A stretch of 54,430 nucleotides of DNA from Rhodocyclaceae bacterium (GCA_030824275.1 JAVBXY010000026.1:1-54430); one strand, 5' to 3'; shown: positions 1 through 8,628, counted from the first letter of the stretch. The notes: generated from the sequence alone by a model not told the origin. A program made the numbers and translations.

Positions 1-1
1 A

Positions 2-16
2 CCAGCGCCGACTTTT
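2..16 (-). repeat. Dispersed repeat copy 1 (cut by window edge)
   Basis: An exact copy of the 15-base core AAAAGTCGGCGCTGG, read on the minus strand. The second half of the repeat would lie before base 1, so the copy cannot be judged complete. Bases 17-122, between this copy and the insertion sequence, hold no convincing gene; I see only GC-rich sequence of unknown role. Confidence 0.8.
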
Positions 17-163
17 GGTTCTGCACGCCCCGTTCTTCCCGGCGCGCTCTGTGGCCCAACCCATCCTTCCACCGGACGCAGCGCGATAAAGCCGCGCAGC
101 GCCGGTGAAGTCAAACGTTGACGCTGTAGAAAAACCCCTTTTCAAGCCGCAAAAGCCTCCACG

Positions 164-189
164 AATGGCGCGATTTCCATCGCGCCATT
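164..189. other. Perfect hairpin in IS left flank
   Basis: The arms AATGGCGCGAT and ATCGCGCCATT (11 bp, perfect) flank the four-base loop TTCC. The hairpin lies downstream of the transposase stop codon on the transposase strand and could end or protect its transcript. No T-run follows, so a classical intrinsic terminator is not supported. Confidence 0.5.
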
Positions 190-216
190 TGTCGATTCGC
201 CGTCGGATTCATTGCG

Positions 217-242
217 TCGCCGTGTCACCAGCGCCGACTTTC
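217..242 (-). repeat. Dispersed repeat copy 2 (inside the IS)
   Basis: The order on the plus strand is TCGCCGT, four bases, then CCAGCGCCGACTTT. One mismatch to consensus lies at the last core base. This copy is inside the insertion sequence, between its left inverted repeat and the transposase stop codon. Confidence 0.8.
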
Positions 243-294
243 AAGGAATGCGGCCCGCACCCCGAGGATTCAGGGCCTTCCTGCCCCGTTCTTG

Positions 295-1821
295 CTACTG
301 CCCGTACCCGTGATGCGCCAGCTTCTCGATGTTGTGCACCAGGCAGAAGAGCTTCCACTGCGTATCGACCTTCTTCTGCCCGCGTAGCGTGAAGCGATCC
401 AGCCCCTTGTTGTAGCGCAGATTGCCAAACACCGGCTCTACCGTGGCGAAGCGTCTTCCATACAGGGCTCGGCCCCGTTCCGAGTCGATCGCCCGCTTCA
501 TGAGGTCGGTGTAGTTCGGTTCGCCGCCAGGTGTCTTGCCGTAGAAGAAGCTGACCTGCCGGGTCTTTGTCGTGTCCGGCTTCCGCAGGCATTTGTCGCG
601 CTGCGTGCAGGCGCCGCAGTCCCGCAGCGCGCCCTGAAACTTCACCGCCAGATGGCCGTTGTGGTTGCAGTTCGCGCCGTTCTGATACAGCGACTTGCCG
701 GCCGGGCAGACGCAGGTGCCGGCCTCCGCGTCGTAGCTGAAGTCCTTGGGCCGGTAGTGACCGGCGGTCTTCTTCGGGTGGGCCTTGTCGTAGAGCGGAT
801 CAGGTTGGGCTTTGTACTTGGCCTGGTCCTTGAAGCGCTCATCTCTCTGGCGCATCTGGTTGTCGGCAATCAGGGCCGGTCGGTTCGCTTGAGCCAGCGC
901 CTTGATATTGACCTCGGAGTGGTAGCCGGCATCGGCGGTGATCAGGGTGTCGGGGGTACAGTGCGGAGCGGCAGCATCGACCATCGGCATCAGCAATGCC
1001 TGTTCGCTGCCTGTGCCATGGGCTTGCGCTTCGACGATGATCTGGTAGCGGTCATCGACGGCGGCGACGCCGGTGTAGCCCTGGATGACGCCCTTGCTTG
1101 TGGCCATCTTTGCTGACCCATTGTCGGTACGGTTGCTCTTGATCACTTTGCCTTTGGCGCCCTTGCGGTCGGCGGGATGGTCGCTGAGCCACTGGCGCAT
1201 CTGGGCAGCTTCGCGGTCCAGGCGCTCGATCTGTCGAGCGTCCTTCGCGGCCAGCGTCGGCTCCATCGCCAAGGCATCGTTCTCGCGGTGGCGGGCGAGC
1301 ATGGCCTTCGCGGCGGCTTCCATCTTGTCGGCCTGACGCTGGAAGTCGACGCGGGTGCCGCTCTTGCTCTTCGATGCGTTGCTGGGCAGCTTGACGCCGT
1401 CAATGGCGAACATTTCACGACCAATGAGTCCCTGGCGGTCGCAGATCAGCAGGACTTCCTTGAACAGCGGTTCGATCTCGGCGCCGAGCGTGCTGACGAA
1501 GGCAGCGAAGGTGGTGAAGTGCGGCGCGCTGTCGCCACTGAGGGCGATGAAGGTGACGTGCTCCGTACAGGCACGCTCAATCCCGCGACTGCTGATGATT
1601 CCCCGCGAATAGGCGAAGAGCACCACCTTGAGCAGCATGGCCGGCGGGTAGGCGCTGGCGCCGGTGAGGTCGTTCTTGTAGCGGGCGTCGAAGCGGGAGA
1701 GATCGAGCCGGTGATCGATCAGGTAGTTCAGGGCATGCTCAAAGGTGCCGGGGAGCAGTTGCCGTTCGAGATCGACGGCAATGAAGCGCGGGCGGGTGTC
1801 AATGGGTTTGTAGCGGGCCAT
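295..1821 (-). CDS. IS1182-family transposase
   Basis: This 508-residue protein is a DDE-type transposase of the IS1182 family and catalyses movement of the surrounding element. The N-terminus (MARYKPIDTRPRF, then a segment on cell growth-independent target LERQLLPGTFEHALNYL) is the conserved start seen in this family. The middle holds the AIDGVKLPSNASKSKSGT stretch followed by an Arg/Glu-rich helical region of about 80 residues. The C-terminal part carries a Cys-rich segment (CVCPAGKSLY, DCGACTQRDKC) that could bind zinc, then the YGRRFATVEPVFGNLRYNKG motif typical of the C-terminal DDE half. The length matches full-length family members and there is no frameshift. Terminal inverted repeats bracket the gene, which supports an intact element. 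I did not assign individual catalytic acidic residues. Confidence 0.9.
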   Translation of the reverse strand: MARYKPIDTRPRFIAVDLERQLLPGTFEHALNYLIDHRLDLSRFDARYKNDLTGASAYPPAMLLKVVLFAYSRGIISSRGIERACTEHVTFIALSGDSAPHFTTFAAFVSTLGAEIEPLFKEVLLICDRQGLIGREMFAIDGVKLPSNASKSKSGTRVDFQRQADKMEAAAKAMLARHRENDALAMEPTLAAKDARQIERLDREAAQMRQWLSDHPADRKGAKGKVIKSNRTDNGSAKMATSKGVIQGYTGVAAVDDRYQIIVEAQAHGTGSEQALLMPMVDAAAPHCTPDTLITADAGYHSEVNIKALAQANRPALIADNQMRQRDERFKDQAKYKAQPDPLYDKAHPKKTAGHYRPKDFSYDAEAGTCVCPAGKSLYQNGANCNHNGHLAVKFQGALRDCGACTQRDKCLRKPDTTKTRQVSFFYGKTPGGEPNYTDLMKRAIDSERGRALYGRRFATVEPVFGNLRYNKGLDRFTLRGQKKVDTQWKLFCLVHNIEKLAHHGYGQ

Positions 1822-1927
1822 GGGATTGGTTCCAAACGAGATGCCGGTATGACACTTGATATCCCGTTTGGTTCACAGCAGAATGCAGCCATGAAAAGAG
1901 TTTTTCTACAGCCTCGTTAAATCTCCC

Positions 1928-2569
1928 ATGATCGGGCAATCCACCACCGCACTTCTGAGCATCGCATTCGCCCTCACGCTGGGCGCGATGAGTCCCGGGC
2001 CGAGCTTCATCCTGGTGGCACGCACGTCCCTGGCCCTTTCGCGGCGGGATGGTTTTGCCGTGGCGGTCGGGATGGGGGTTGGCGGTGTGTTTTTTTCGGC
2101 CGTGGCGTTGCTGGGTTTGCTGGCGGTTCTCGCGGCGGTTCCTCTGCTCCATTTCGCGCTGAAGCTCCTTGGCGGCGTCTATCTGCTCTATCTGGCGTAT
2201 CGCATCTGGCGCGATGCCCGTCAGGCATTGGTGCTTGAGGACACCTCGGTCGAGCAACGCCCCGCGCGACCCGGCCGTTCCTTCCTGCTGGGGCTGATCA
2301 CCCAGGTGAGCAATCCCAAGACGGCGGTGGTGTATGGGAGCATTTTCGCGTCGCTGCTGCCGGGTGGGCTTCCGGTATCCATGCTGCTGGCGCTGCCGGT
2401 CATGGTCTTCGTGATCGAGACACTCTGGTATTCGGTGGTCGTGCTGGCACTCTCGGCGCCGGTCCCGCGCGCCCGTTATCTCGCGTCGAAGACATGGCTG
2501 GATCGGGCGGCGGGGACAATCCTGGCCGCGCTGGGCATCAAGCTAATCGTCGAGGCACCGCCGGCTTGA
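1928..2569 (+). CDS. LysE/RhtB-family amino-acid exporter
   Basis: A 213-residue inner-membrane protein with about six hydrophobic segments. The N-terminal MSPGPSFILVARTSL stretch matches the conserved LTPGPN-type motif of LysE/RhtB exporters, and NPKTAVVYGS in the middle matches the second family signature. Members export amino acids such as lysine, threonine or homoserine lactone; the substrate here cannot be told. The reading frame looks full length. The start codon is only 15 bases beyond the right end of the insertion sequence, and no Shine-Dalgarno sequence is visible in those bases, so the native promoter and ribosome-binding site appear to be lost. Expression, if any, may come from the IS. 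The gene faces imuB, with 18 bp between the stop codons. Confidence 0.85.
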   Translation: MIGQSTTALLSIAFALTLGAMSPGPSFILVARTSLALSRRDGFAVAVGMGVGGVFFSAVALLGLLAVLAAVPLLHFALKLLGGVYLLYLAYRIWRDARQALVLEDTSVEQRPARPGRSFLLGLITQVSNPKTAVVYGSIFASLLPGGLPVSMLLALPVMVFVIETLWYSVVVLALSAPVPRARYLASKTWLDRAAGTILAALGIKLIVEAPPA

Positions 2570-2587
2570 GCCTGCGCTAGACCAGCC

Positions 2588-3970
2588 TCAGGCGAACCAG
2601 CCGTGCAGGAACCAGCCACCCCGCCCTTCAGCGTGACGCGGGTCGCGGTAGATCCATAGCCAGGCGCCTTCGGTATCGATGGCGATGAAATAGTCGCGAC
2701 GGGCGGGGGCACCGTCCCACCAGCCGGTTTCGATGCGTTCGGGGCCGGCCAGCAGGCGCAGGAAGCCGCGCCGCTGGGGGCGGCCCTGCACTTCGGGCAG
2801 GGCTTCGACCGGATCGGCCAGCCATAGGGGGCGCGGAAGAGCGGTGATCGCCGTACCGCCATCCGCTACGGCGAGGAGAGCGTTGTTTGCTCGACCGCCT
2901 TGTAGCGCAGTAGCTTCATCAGCGCCGACTTTTCCCAGATTGTTTTCGCCAAGCCGCATTTGCCGGCTGGCCCACTCAGGCCGGTGGTCGGCGTGGGGAG
3001 CGAGCCCTTTCACGGCGTCGGGCCCGAGCCGGGCGGCGAGACGATCCATGAGCCCGGCCAAGGCTTCGCCGGCCTGCCCCGTGCCGTCGAACAGGGCACC
3101 GCTGTGGTCGCTGCGGGCTTCATGCTGTTCGACTTCCAGGCGCAGCCCCAGCGCGGGGGCCGGCAGGCGGAAGCTGGCCAGGCGTTCGTGCAGCACCCGT
3201 TCGATGGGAGCGACGGCATGGACGGGCTGGCTGAAGGCCAGCGGCATGGCGGTGACATGGCCGTGGCCGTGATCGATGAGCCAGCGGATTTCGCGCAGGG
3301 CGAGTTGGCGGGCGGCGAGCCAGCCGCCCAGTGGCGCCAGCAGGCGGCGGGCGGCGAAGGCGAGGATCGGCGCGGCGTCCACGGGGGCGGGCAGTTCGAG
3401 GCCGGCGGCGAAGCCTTCTGGAAAGGGGAAGTTCGCTTGCGGATGGGGCACTTCGCCAAGGGCGCGGGCGAGGTCGAGGATGAAGCCGGCGCCGAGACGA
3501 CGGCCGAGGCCGGCGCGTGGCAGGGCCATGGCCTGGCCGAGACGGCCGATGCCGAAACCGTCGAGCCGTCGCTGCAAGGGCGGCGGCAGGCCGAGGATGG
3601 CGATGGGCAGACGCTCGAGGGCGGCCCGGGTGGTGGCGGCATCGGTGCAGAGGATGTCGACGCCCTGCGCCTGGGCCAGGCGGGCCAGCCAGGTGGCGGC
3701 CAGCGGTGTGGCGGCGAGGGCGAGGCGGCGATCCGGGACGAGGGATTCGAGGTCGCTGCGTATCTCGGTGATGATCTGGTCGAGGCCGCCGAAGAGTCGC
3801 AGGCTGGCGGCGACCTCGAAGGCGAGGATGCCGTCGGCCGGCAGGAGAACGACGCGTGGCGTGAAGCGCCCGGCCCAGCAGGCCAGGGCCTCAGGCGGAG
3901 AGGAACTCGCGCTGACTGGCGGCAGGCAGAGGGCGAACCAGAGGGGTGGGAGCGACGACATGGTCGGCAT
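2588..3970 (-). CDS. imuB: ImuB, Y-family polymerase-like mutasome protein
   Basis: A 460-residue member of the Y-family DNA polymerase fold that acts in SOS mutagenesis as the hub linking ImuA, the DnaE2 polymerase and the beta clamp. The catalytic-site segment reads LAFEVAASLRLFGG (about residues 48-61), where active DinB enzymes have a Ser/Asp-Glu motif. ImuB proteins lack the catalytic acids, so this protein is expected not to polymerise by itself. The length fits the family. The start chosen, ATG at 3970, overlaps the end of imuA by 80 bp, which indicates translational coupling. A half copy of the dispersed repeat at 2919-2933 encodes KVGA near residue 348. The usual partner dnaE2 is not next to it: a convergent exporter gene and an insertion sequence follow. 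Confidence 0.85.
   Translation of the reverse strand: MPTMSSLPPLWFALCLPPVSASSSPPEALACWAGRFTPRVVLLPADGILAFEVAASLRLFGGLDQIITEIRSDLESLVPDRRLALAATPLAATWLARLAQAQGVDILCTDAATTRAALERLPIAILGLPPPLQRRLDGFGIGRLGQAMALPRAGLGRRLGAGFILDLARALGEVPHPQANFPFPEGFAAGLELPAPVDAAPILAFAARRLLAPLGGWLAARQLALREIRWLIDHGHGHVTAMPLAFSQPVHAVAPIERVLHERLASFRLPAPALGLRLEVEQHEARSDHSGALFDGTGQAGEALAGLMDRLAARLGPDAVKGLAPHADHRPEWASRQMRLGENNLGKVGADEATALQGGRANNALLAVADGGTAITALPRPLWLADPVEALPEVQGRPQRRGFLRLLAGPERIETGWWDGAPARRDYFIAIDTEGAWLWIYRDPRHAEGRGGWFLHGWFA
2919..2933 (-). repeat. Dispersed repeat half copy 3 (inside imuB)
   Basis: Read on the minus strand it is AAAAGTCGGCGCTGA, one mismatch from the 15-base core. The second half (ACGGCGA) is not recognisable. 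In imuB it is read as Lys-Val-Gly-Ala-Asp. Confidence 0.6.
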
Positions 3971-4634
3971 GCTTCAGGCGTGCCGGGCGCGGGATGGGCA
4001 GCAGTAGCGGCGCCCTGGCCGGCGGGCCGCGCCGTTTGAGAAAGCCGACCCGCAGGTGGGTGCCGGCAGCCTCGAGTTGCAGGCGCAGCGGCGCGGGGGA
4101 AGACTCTGCGGCATGGACAGCGGGCCGACACAGGAAGGCACTGCCGCCGCCCTCCCCGGCCGCGACCTGGAGACGGCGCAGGCTGTTGGTGGGCAGGCGA
4201 TGGCGGTCGGCACCTTTACGCGGCAAGGCATCGAGCCAGAGCAAGGTGGCGGCGACGCCTTTGCAGCGCAGGGCTTCGACGCCGGCCCAGAGGGCGTCGC
4301 GCGAATTCTCGGGGAAGACCAGGCGCAGGCGCTCAAGGACGATGCCGGCAGCGGCCCAGGCCGGTGCATGGGGGACGAAGGGCGGGGCGATGAGGACGAC
4401 GGTGTCGCCCGCGGCCGTGACCCGCGCCAGGACGGGCAGCAGCAAGGCGAGCTCGCCGATGCCGGGTGCGGGGGCGAGCAGTTCGGTGAGTTGGCCACGG
4501 GGCCAGCCGCTGCCCGGCAATTCGGCATCGAGGGCGGGGAATCCGGTGGGAAAAGTCGGCGCTGGCGCGACGGCGATATCGCTGCCCCGCCAGATGTCGG
4601 CGCGGCCGAGAACGGCCGCCAGGGCAGGGTTCAC
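3891..4634 (-). CDS. imuA: ImuA, translesion-synthesis accessory protein
   Basis: A 247-residue protein of the ImuA/SulA-like family, distantly related to RecA, which works with ImuB in damage-induced mutagenesis. Family features include the N-terminal FPTGFPALDAELPGSGWPRGQLTEL block (residues about 29-53), where RecA-type proteins place the substrate loop and P-loop; here the GSGWPRGQL stretch is not a classical Walker A. The start is GTG at 4634, 11 bp after the lexA stop, preceded by GGGTGG as a likely ribosome-binding site; an ATG a few bases upstream is out of frame. A perfect copy of the dispersed repeat encodes APAPTF near residues 24-29. The gene is the middle one of a lexA-imuA-imuB operon under the LexA box at 5271-5290. 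Confidence 0.85.
   Translation of the reverse strand: MNPALAAVLGRADIWRGSDIAVAPAPTFPTGFPALDAELPGSGWPRGQLTELLAPAPGIGELALLLPVLARVTAAGDTVVLIAPPFVPHAPAWAAAGIVLERLRLVFPENSRDALWAGVEALRCKGVAATLLWLDALPRKGADRHRLPTNSLRRLQVAAGEGGGSAFLCRPAVHAAESSPAPLRLQLEAAGTHLRVGFLKRRGPPARAPLLLPIPRPARLKHADHVVAPTPLVRPLPAASQREFLSA
4551..4577 (+). repeat. Dispersed repeat copy 4 (inside imuA)
   Basis: Exact 15-base core, spacer CGCG, then ACGGCGAT. On the coding strand of imuA it is read as IAVAPAPTF near the N-terminus. Confidence 0.85.
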
Positions 4635-4645
4635 GGCATGCCACC

Positions 4646-5251
4646 CTAGAGCCGGTTGCCGTCCCGGATCAGGCCGACGGCGACGCCTTCGATGACCAGC
4701 GGTTCGCGCTTGGTATCCACAAGGATGGGATCGAAGTCGCGGTTCTCGGCGATCAGGTGGACGATGGCGCCGCGCTTCTTGAAGCGCTTGACGGTGACTT
4801 CCTCACCGAGGCGGGCGACGACGATCTGGCCGTTGGCGGCTTCGCTGGTGCGATGGACGGCGAGCAGGTCGCCGTCGAGGATGCCGGCTTCGATCATGGA
4901 CAGGCCGCGCACGCGCAAGAGGAAATCGGCGCGGGGATTGAACAGGGCCGGATCAACGCGGATGTGGCCCTGGCAGTTTTCCACCGCCAGCAGCGGACTG
5001 CCGGCGGCGACCGTGCCGATCAGCGGCAGGCCGAGCTGTTCGACGAGACGGATGCCCCGGGCGGAGCCGGCTTCGAGGGTGATGGCGCCCTTGCGGGCGA
5101 GGGCGCGCAGGTGATCTTCCGCCGCGTTGGCGGACGCGAAGCCGAAAGCGCCGGCAATCTCGGCGCGGGTCGGCGGCACGCTGAACACTTCAAGGCTGTT
5201 GCGGATGAAATCGAGAATTTCCCGCTGGCGGGGCGTCAGATCGTCGCGCAT
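4646..5251 (-). CDS. lexA: LexA, SOS repressor
   Basis: A 201-residue repressor of the SOS regulon that cleaves itself when RecA is activated by single-stranded DNA. The N-terminal winged helix (residues 1-65: [12 protein letters not shown], then [13 protein letters not shown]) is followed by the hinge with the Ala83-Gly84 cleavage site (TVAAGSP). The C-terminal protease domain has the catalytic Ser118 (GLSMIEAG) and Lys155 (VTVKRFKK) at the expected spacing. Both catalytic residues and the cleavage site are present, so the protein should be functional. It heads an operon with imuA and imuB, the arrangement of mutagenesis cassettes, and its start is 20 bp downstream of a near-consensus LexA box, so it is autoregulated. 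Whether the genome has a second lexA is not visible here. Confidence 0.95.
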   Translation of the reverse strand: MRDDLTPRQREILDFIRNSLEVFSVPPTRAEIAGAFGFASANAAEDHLRALARKGAITLEAGSARGIRLVEQLGLPLIGTVAAGSPLLAVENCQGHIRVDPALFNPRADFLLRVRGLSMIEAGILDGDLLAVHRTSEAANGQIVVARLGEEVTVKRFKKRGAIVHLIAENRDFDPILVDTKREPLVIEGVAVGLIRDGNRL

Positions 5252-5270
5252 GGATGGCTCCGGTAAGGGT

Positions 5271-5290
5271 TACTGTTATTTTATACAGCA
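5271..5290 (-). promoter_or_regulatory. LexA (SOS) box
   Basis: The sequence TACTGTTATTTTATACAGCA has the CTGT-N8-ACAG core of gamma/betaproteobacterial SOS boxes with an A/T-only spacer. It lies in the 76-bp gap between the end of rpoS and the lexA start, 19 bases before the lexA ATG, where LexA binding would block transcription of lexA-imuA-imuB. Confidence 0.9.
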
Positions 5291-5327
5291 TACCTGCCAA
5301 AGCTGCAAGGGGGAAAACAAGGAAAAA

Positions 5328-6296
5328 CTACAGCAGTGCGTCCGGGGTCAGGCCGGTGCGGGCGATGCGCTTGCGCAGGGTGGTCAGCGCGTCCATCTGG
5401 ATCTGCCGGACCCGTTCGCGGGTGAGGCCGAGGTCGCTGGCGATATCCTCCAGCGTCGCCGCTTCCTGCCCGCGCAGGCCGTAGCGGCGCTCGACGACGA
5501 GGCGCTGGCGCTCGGTGAGCTGGCTGACCCAGTCGGCCACCAGGGCTTCCGATTCCATCTGGGCGAGGTGGTCCGCCGGATCTTCCGCGCCGTCGTCGGC
5601 GATGGCATCGGAGAGGGACAGGTCGGGGTCGATGTCCAGCGGCGCATCCAGCGAGGCCGGACGTTCGTTGAGGACCAGCAACTGGCGCACCTCTTCGGCC
5701 GGCCGGTCGAGCAGGCGCGCGACGTCGGCGAGCATGACGCCGGTGCTGGCGTCCTCGCCGCCCCGGGCGCCGTCGAGCTGGCGCATGGCGCGCAGGACGA
5801 GGTTGAGTTCCTTGATGACGTAGATCGGCAGGCGCACGGTGCGCGACTGGTTCATGATCGCCCGCTCGATGTTCTGCCGTATCCACCAGGTGGCGTAGGT
5901 GGAGAAACGGAAGCCGCGCTCGGGGTCGAATTTCTCCAGGGCGTGGATGAGGCCGAGGTTGCCCTCTTCGATCAGGTCGTCCAGGGGCACGCCGCGATTC
6001 TGGTAATGCCGGGCGATGCTGACGACGAGGCGCAGATTGGCCTCGATCATGTGCTGGCGGGAGGCGAAATCGCCGGCATGGGCGGCGCGGGAGAGCGTGA
6101 TTTCCTGCTCGGCGGTGAGCAGCGGCGTGACGCCGATTTCGTTCAGATAGACTTGGGTGATGTCTTCGATGAAGCCGCTGTCTTCGGCGGCAGCGATCTC
6201 GGTGACATCGGCCTCGGCAGCGCCGGTTTCCGCCAATGCGGGATCGGGCGCTGTATCTGCGTCTTCGCGTTCCGGGAGGAAAGCGTCGTCGCCCAT
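5328..6296 (-). CDS. rpoS: RNA polymerase sigma factor RpoS
   Basis: A 322-residue sigma-70-family protein, the general stress and stationary-phase sigma factor. Region 1.2 ([18 protein letters not shown]) is followed by region 2 with the core-binding and -10 recognition block ([16 protein letters not shown] through [19 protein letters not shown]), region 3, and region 4 with the helix-turn-helix [20 protein letters not shown]. An acidic N-terminal stretch of about 40 residues precedes region 1.2. Assignment to RpoS rather than another group 2 sigma rests on domain content and on its place directly after nlpD, 6 bp away, in a surE-pcm-nlpD-rpoS operon. In other proteobacteria the main rpoS promoter lies inside nlpD; I did not map one here. 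Confidence 0.93.
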   Translation of the reverse strand: MGDDAFLPEREDADTAPDPALAETGAAEADVTEIAAAEDSGFIEDITQVYLNEIGVTPLLTAEQEITLSRAAHAGDFASRQHMIEANLRLVVSIARHYQNRGVPLDDLIEEGNLGLIHALEKFDPERGFRFSTYATWWIRQNIERAIMNQSRTVRLPIYVIKELNLVLRAMRQLDGARGGEDASTGVMLADVARLLDRPAEEVRQLLVLNERPASLDAPLDIDPDLSLSDAIADDGAEDPADHLAQMESEALVADWVSQLTERQRLVVERRYGLRGQEAATLEDIASDLGLTRERVRQIQMDALTTLRKRIARTGLTPDALL

Positions 6297-6302
6297 GGCA
6301 GG

Positions 6303-7211
6303 CTACCGGGAGGGGAGAAGCTTCAGTGGATCGACGGGCTTGCCCTGGCGCCGGATTTCGAAGTGCAGGCGCGGGCTGTCGGTGTCGCTGCTGCCGATTT
6401 CGGCAATCTTCTGCCCCTTGGTCACGGTCTGCTTTTCCTTGACCAGAACCTTGCTGTTGTGGGCATAAACGGAGAGATAGGTGCCGTTGTGGCGCAGCAC
6501 CACCAGATTGCCATAGCCACGCAGACCGGCGCCGGCATAGGAGACGACACCACTGCCGGCAGCCAGCACCGGCTCGCCAGCCTTGCCGGCGACATCGATG
6601 CCCTTGCTGCTGCCTTCGGCGAAAGGCGTGATGAGTTTGCCACCGGTCGGCCAGGCCCAATCCACGTCGTCGGGGGCTGCGACGGGCTTTTGCTCGGCCG
6701 GCTTCTGCTCGACGGGCTTGGCCTCGGCCGGCTTGGCCGCTGCGTCGCCCTGGCGGGCGCGGGCCAGCGCTTCCTCGGAGTAAGCCACTTTACCGCCCTT
6801 GGGCTCGCGCTTGAAGCTGTCGGTGTTGCTGCTGGCGGCGACGGGCTTCACTTCCACCGGGCCGCTGGAGGTGACCGGCTTGGCCACGGCCACCGGCGCG
6901 CCTTCCGGCGAGGTGACGCGCAACTGCTGGCCAATCTTGATCAGGTTGGGGTTGTCGAGCTTGTTCCAGGCGGCTATATCCTTGTGGTCCTGGCCATGAT
7001 CGAGGGCGATGCTGTAGAGCGTGTCGCCCTTCTTCACCGTGTAGAAGTCGCCGCTATCCATCGTCACCGCAGCCGCCGGCTTGACGGCCACCGGCGCGCC
7101 GCCGCGATCCACCACCGGCGCGGGCGCATGGCTGGCGCAGCCGGCGAACACCGGCAGCAGCAGGACAAGGCTCAGGCGACCAAGGCGGTGACTCATGGGC
7201 ATAGCGATCAT
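6303..7211 (-). CDS. nlpD: NlpD-type lipoprotein, LysM and LytM domains
   Basis: A 302-residue outer-membrane lipoprotein that in relatives activates the amidase AmiC during cell separation. The signal peptide ends in a lipobox (LPVFAGC). A LysM domain for peptidoglycan binding follows (about residues 56-100, DFYTVKKGDTLYSIA). After a Pro/Ala/Lys-rich linker comes a LytM/M23 domain (about 205-300). The first zinc-ligand His of active M23 enzymes is missing (SSKGIDVAGK where HxGxD is expected), as in NlpD/EnvC activators, so the domain should be regulatory rather than hydrolytic. The listed start overlaps the pcm stop as ATGA; a start at the second or third Met would also leave a good signal peptide. 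It is directly followed by rpoS. Confidence 0.9.
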   Translation of the reverse strand: MIAMPMSHRLGRLSLVLLLPVFAGCASHAPAPVVDRGGAPVAVKPAAAVTMDSGDFYTVKKGDTLYSIALDHGQDHKDIAAWNKLDNPNLIKIGQQLRVTSPEGAPVAVAKPVTSSGPVEVKPVAASSNTDSFKREPKGGKVAYSEEALARARQGDAAAKPAEAKPVEQKPAEQKPVAAPDDVDWAWPTGGKLITPFAEGSSKGIDVAGKAGEPVLAAGSGVVSYAGAGLRGYGNLVVLRHNGTYLSVYAHNSKVLVKEKQTVTKGQKIAEIGSSDTDSPRLHFEIRRQGKPVDPLKLLPSR

Positions 7212-7873
7212 TCCACTCCCGGCAACAACGGCACGAAACGCACCGCATCGAATTTCGTTTCGACGAAACCGCTGTCGGTCTTCTCGACCAGGCTGATCAC
7301 CTGATCGGCACCGGTCACCACCAGCGGCATCACCAGCCTGCCGCCCGGCGCCATCTGGCTCAACAGAGCCTGCGGCACATTCGGCGAAGCGGCAGCCAAT
7401 ATGATGGTATCAAATGGCGCGGCTTCCGGGAGTCCCATGTTGCCGTCGGCATGCTTGAGGCGGATGTGGGAGAGCTTGGCCTGCTTGAGATGGTCGCGGG
7501 CACGGGCCAGCAGGGGCGCGATGCGCTCGACGGCAAAGACCTGTTTCGACAGCGTGCCGAGCACGGCGGCCTGATAGCCGCAACCGGCGCCGACCTCCAG
7601 CACCTTGCCCAGTTCGCGGCCGGCGATGAGGATTTCGATCATGCGGGCGACGACGTAGGGCTGCGAGATGGTCTGCGCGAAACCCAGCGGCAGGGCTGTG
7701 TCTTCGTAGGCACGATGCGCCAGGGCCGGTTCGAGGAAGATGTGGCGCGGCACCAGGCCCATGGCGTGCAGCACGCGGGGGTCGCGGATGCCCTGCTCGC
7801 GCAGGCGCTCAACCATGCGCGCACGGGTGCGCTGGGAGGTCATGCCGATGCCGGAAAGTGTGGCGGAATTCAT
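7208..7873 (-). CDS. pcm: Protein-L-isoaspartate O-methyltransferase
   Basis: A 221-residue SAM-dependent enzyme that methylates isoaspartyl residues in damaged proteins so that they can revert to aspartate. Visible motifs are the substrate segment PRHIFLEP, the conserved [19 protein letters not shown] block, and the SAM-binding motif [14 protein letters not shown] (about residues 92-105). The start at 7873 overlaps the surE stop by ATGA, and the gene's own stop overlaps the nlpD start in the same way, so all three are translationally coupled. A longer open frame runs upstream across surE, but it lacks family similarity before this Met. Length and motifs match typical Pcm. Confidence 0.93.
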   Translation of the reverse strand: MNSATLSGIGMTSQRTRARMVERLREQGIRDPRVLHAMGLVPRHIFLEPALAHRAYEDTALPLGFAQTISQPYVVARMIEILIAGRELGKVLEVGAGCGYQAAVLGTLSKQVFAVERIAPLLARARDHLKQAKLSHIRLKHADGNMGLPEAAPFDTIILAAASPNVPQALLSQMAPGGRLVMPLVVTGADQVISLVEKTDSGFVETKFDAVRFVPLLPGVE

Positions 7874-8628
7874 GGCGCGGAACCAAGCCAGTTGCGGACA
7901 CCAGCCATCTGACCGGCGTGGGTAAGGTCGATCTGTAGCGGCGTCACCGAGACCCAGCCGTGTTCGACGGCGTGGAAGTCCGTGCCCTCGCCGGCATCGG
8001 CGGCCGGGCCGGCGGCGCCGATCCAGTACACCGTTTCGTTGCGCGGCGACTTCGATTTCACCGCCGGCTCGGCCTTGTGGCGGCGGCCCAGGCGGGTGAC
8101 GCGGATGCCCTTGAGTTGTTCGTAGGGAATGTCCGGCACGTTTACGTTGAGCAGCACCGGCTCGGTGAAGGGCGTCGCGGCGAAGCGCTGCACCAGTTCG
8201 CGGGCGATGCGTCCGGCAGTGGCGAAATGCTTGCCCTCGAAGCTCGCCAGCGAGAGGGCAATGGCCGGCAGGCCGAGAAGGTAGCCTTCGGTGGCGGCAG
8301 CGACGGTGCCCGAATAGATGGTGTCGTCGCCCATGTTGGCGCCGAGATTGATGCCGGAAACGACCATGTCCGGCTGCTGTTCGAGCATGCCGGTGACCGC
8401 CAGATGGACGCAATCAGTGGGCGTGCCGCTGACGTAGAAGAAGCCGTTTTGCGCCTTGCGCAGGTGCAGCGGCCGGTCGAGGGTCAGGGAATTGCTGGCG
8501 CCGCTGCGATTGCGCTCGGGTGCCACCACCGTCAGATCGGTGTCCGTACCCAGCTCGACGAGGCTTTCATGCAGTTGGGCGAGACCCGGTGCGAAATAGC
8601 CATCGTCGTTGCTGAGCAGGATGCGCAT
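7870..8628 (-). CDS. surE: 5'-nucleotidase SurE
   Basis: A 252-residue survival protein with nucleoside 5'-monophosphatase activity. The N-terminus [15 protein letters not shown] carries the metal-binding Asp pair (residues 8-9). Further family signatures are [21 protein letters not shown] and [22 protein letters not shown], the last with the third metal ligand Asn. It is the first gene of the surE-pcm-nlpD-rpoS operon, and the 103 bp between it and the divergent next gene must hold both promoters. Nothing unusual is seen in length or motifs. Confidence 0.94.
   Translation of the reverse strand: MRILLSNDDGYFAPGLAQLHESLVELGTDTDLTVVAPERNRSGASNSLTLDRPLHLRKAQNGFFYVSGTPTDCVHLAVTGMLEQQPDMVVSGINLGANMGDDTIYSGTVAAATEGYLLGLPAIALSLASFEGKHFATAGRIARELVQRFAATPFTEPVLLNVNVPDIPYEQLKGIRVTRLGRRHKAEPAVKSKSPRNETVYWIGAAGPAADAGEGTDFHAVEHGWVSVTPLQIDLTHAGQMAGVRNWLGSAP

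Larger units (their letters stand above)
123..1912 (-). mobile_element. IS1182-family insertion sequence
   Basis: The element is about 1.79 kb and carries one transposase gene. Its ends are imperfect inverted repeats: the left end starts GCTGTAGAAAAAC at 123, and the right end, read from 1912 backwards, starts with the same 13 bases. After these, both ends continue with a C/T-rich stretch, then TTTTCA. The inner left flank, 135-294, is non-coding and contains a perfect hairpin and one copy of the dispersed repeat. I could not identify a convincing target-site duplication. The right end stops 15 bases before the start codon of the next gene, so insertion here must have replaced or displaced that gene's upstream region. 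Both ends and the transposase look intact, so the element may be active. Confidence 0.85.

Noticed and set aside
2960..4039. Long open frames on the plus strand opposite imuB and imuA, and similar ones opposite many other genes.
   Set aside because: They are Gly/Ala/Glu- or Arg/Pro-rich mirror frames without ribosome-binding sites or family resemblance, typical of GC-rich DNA.
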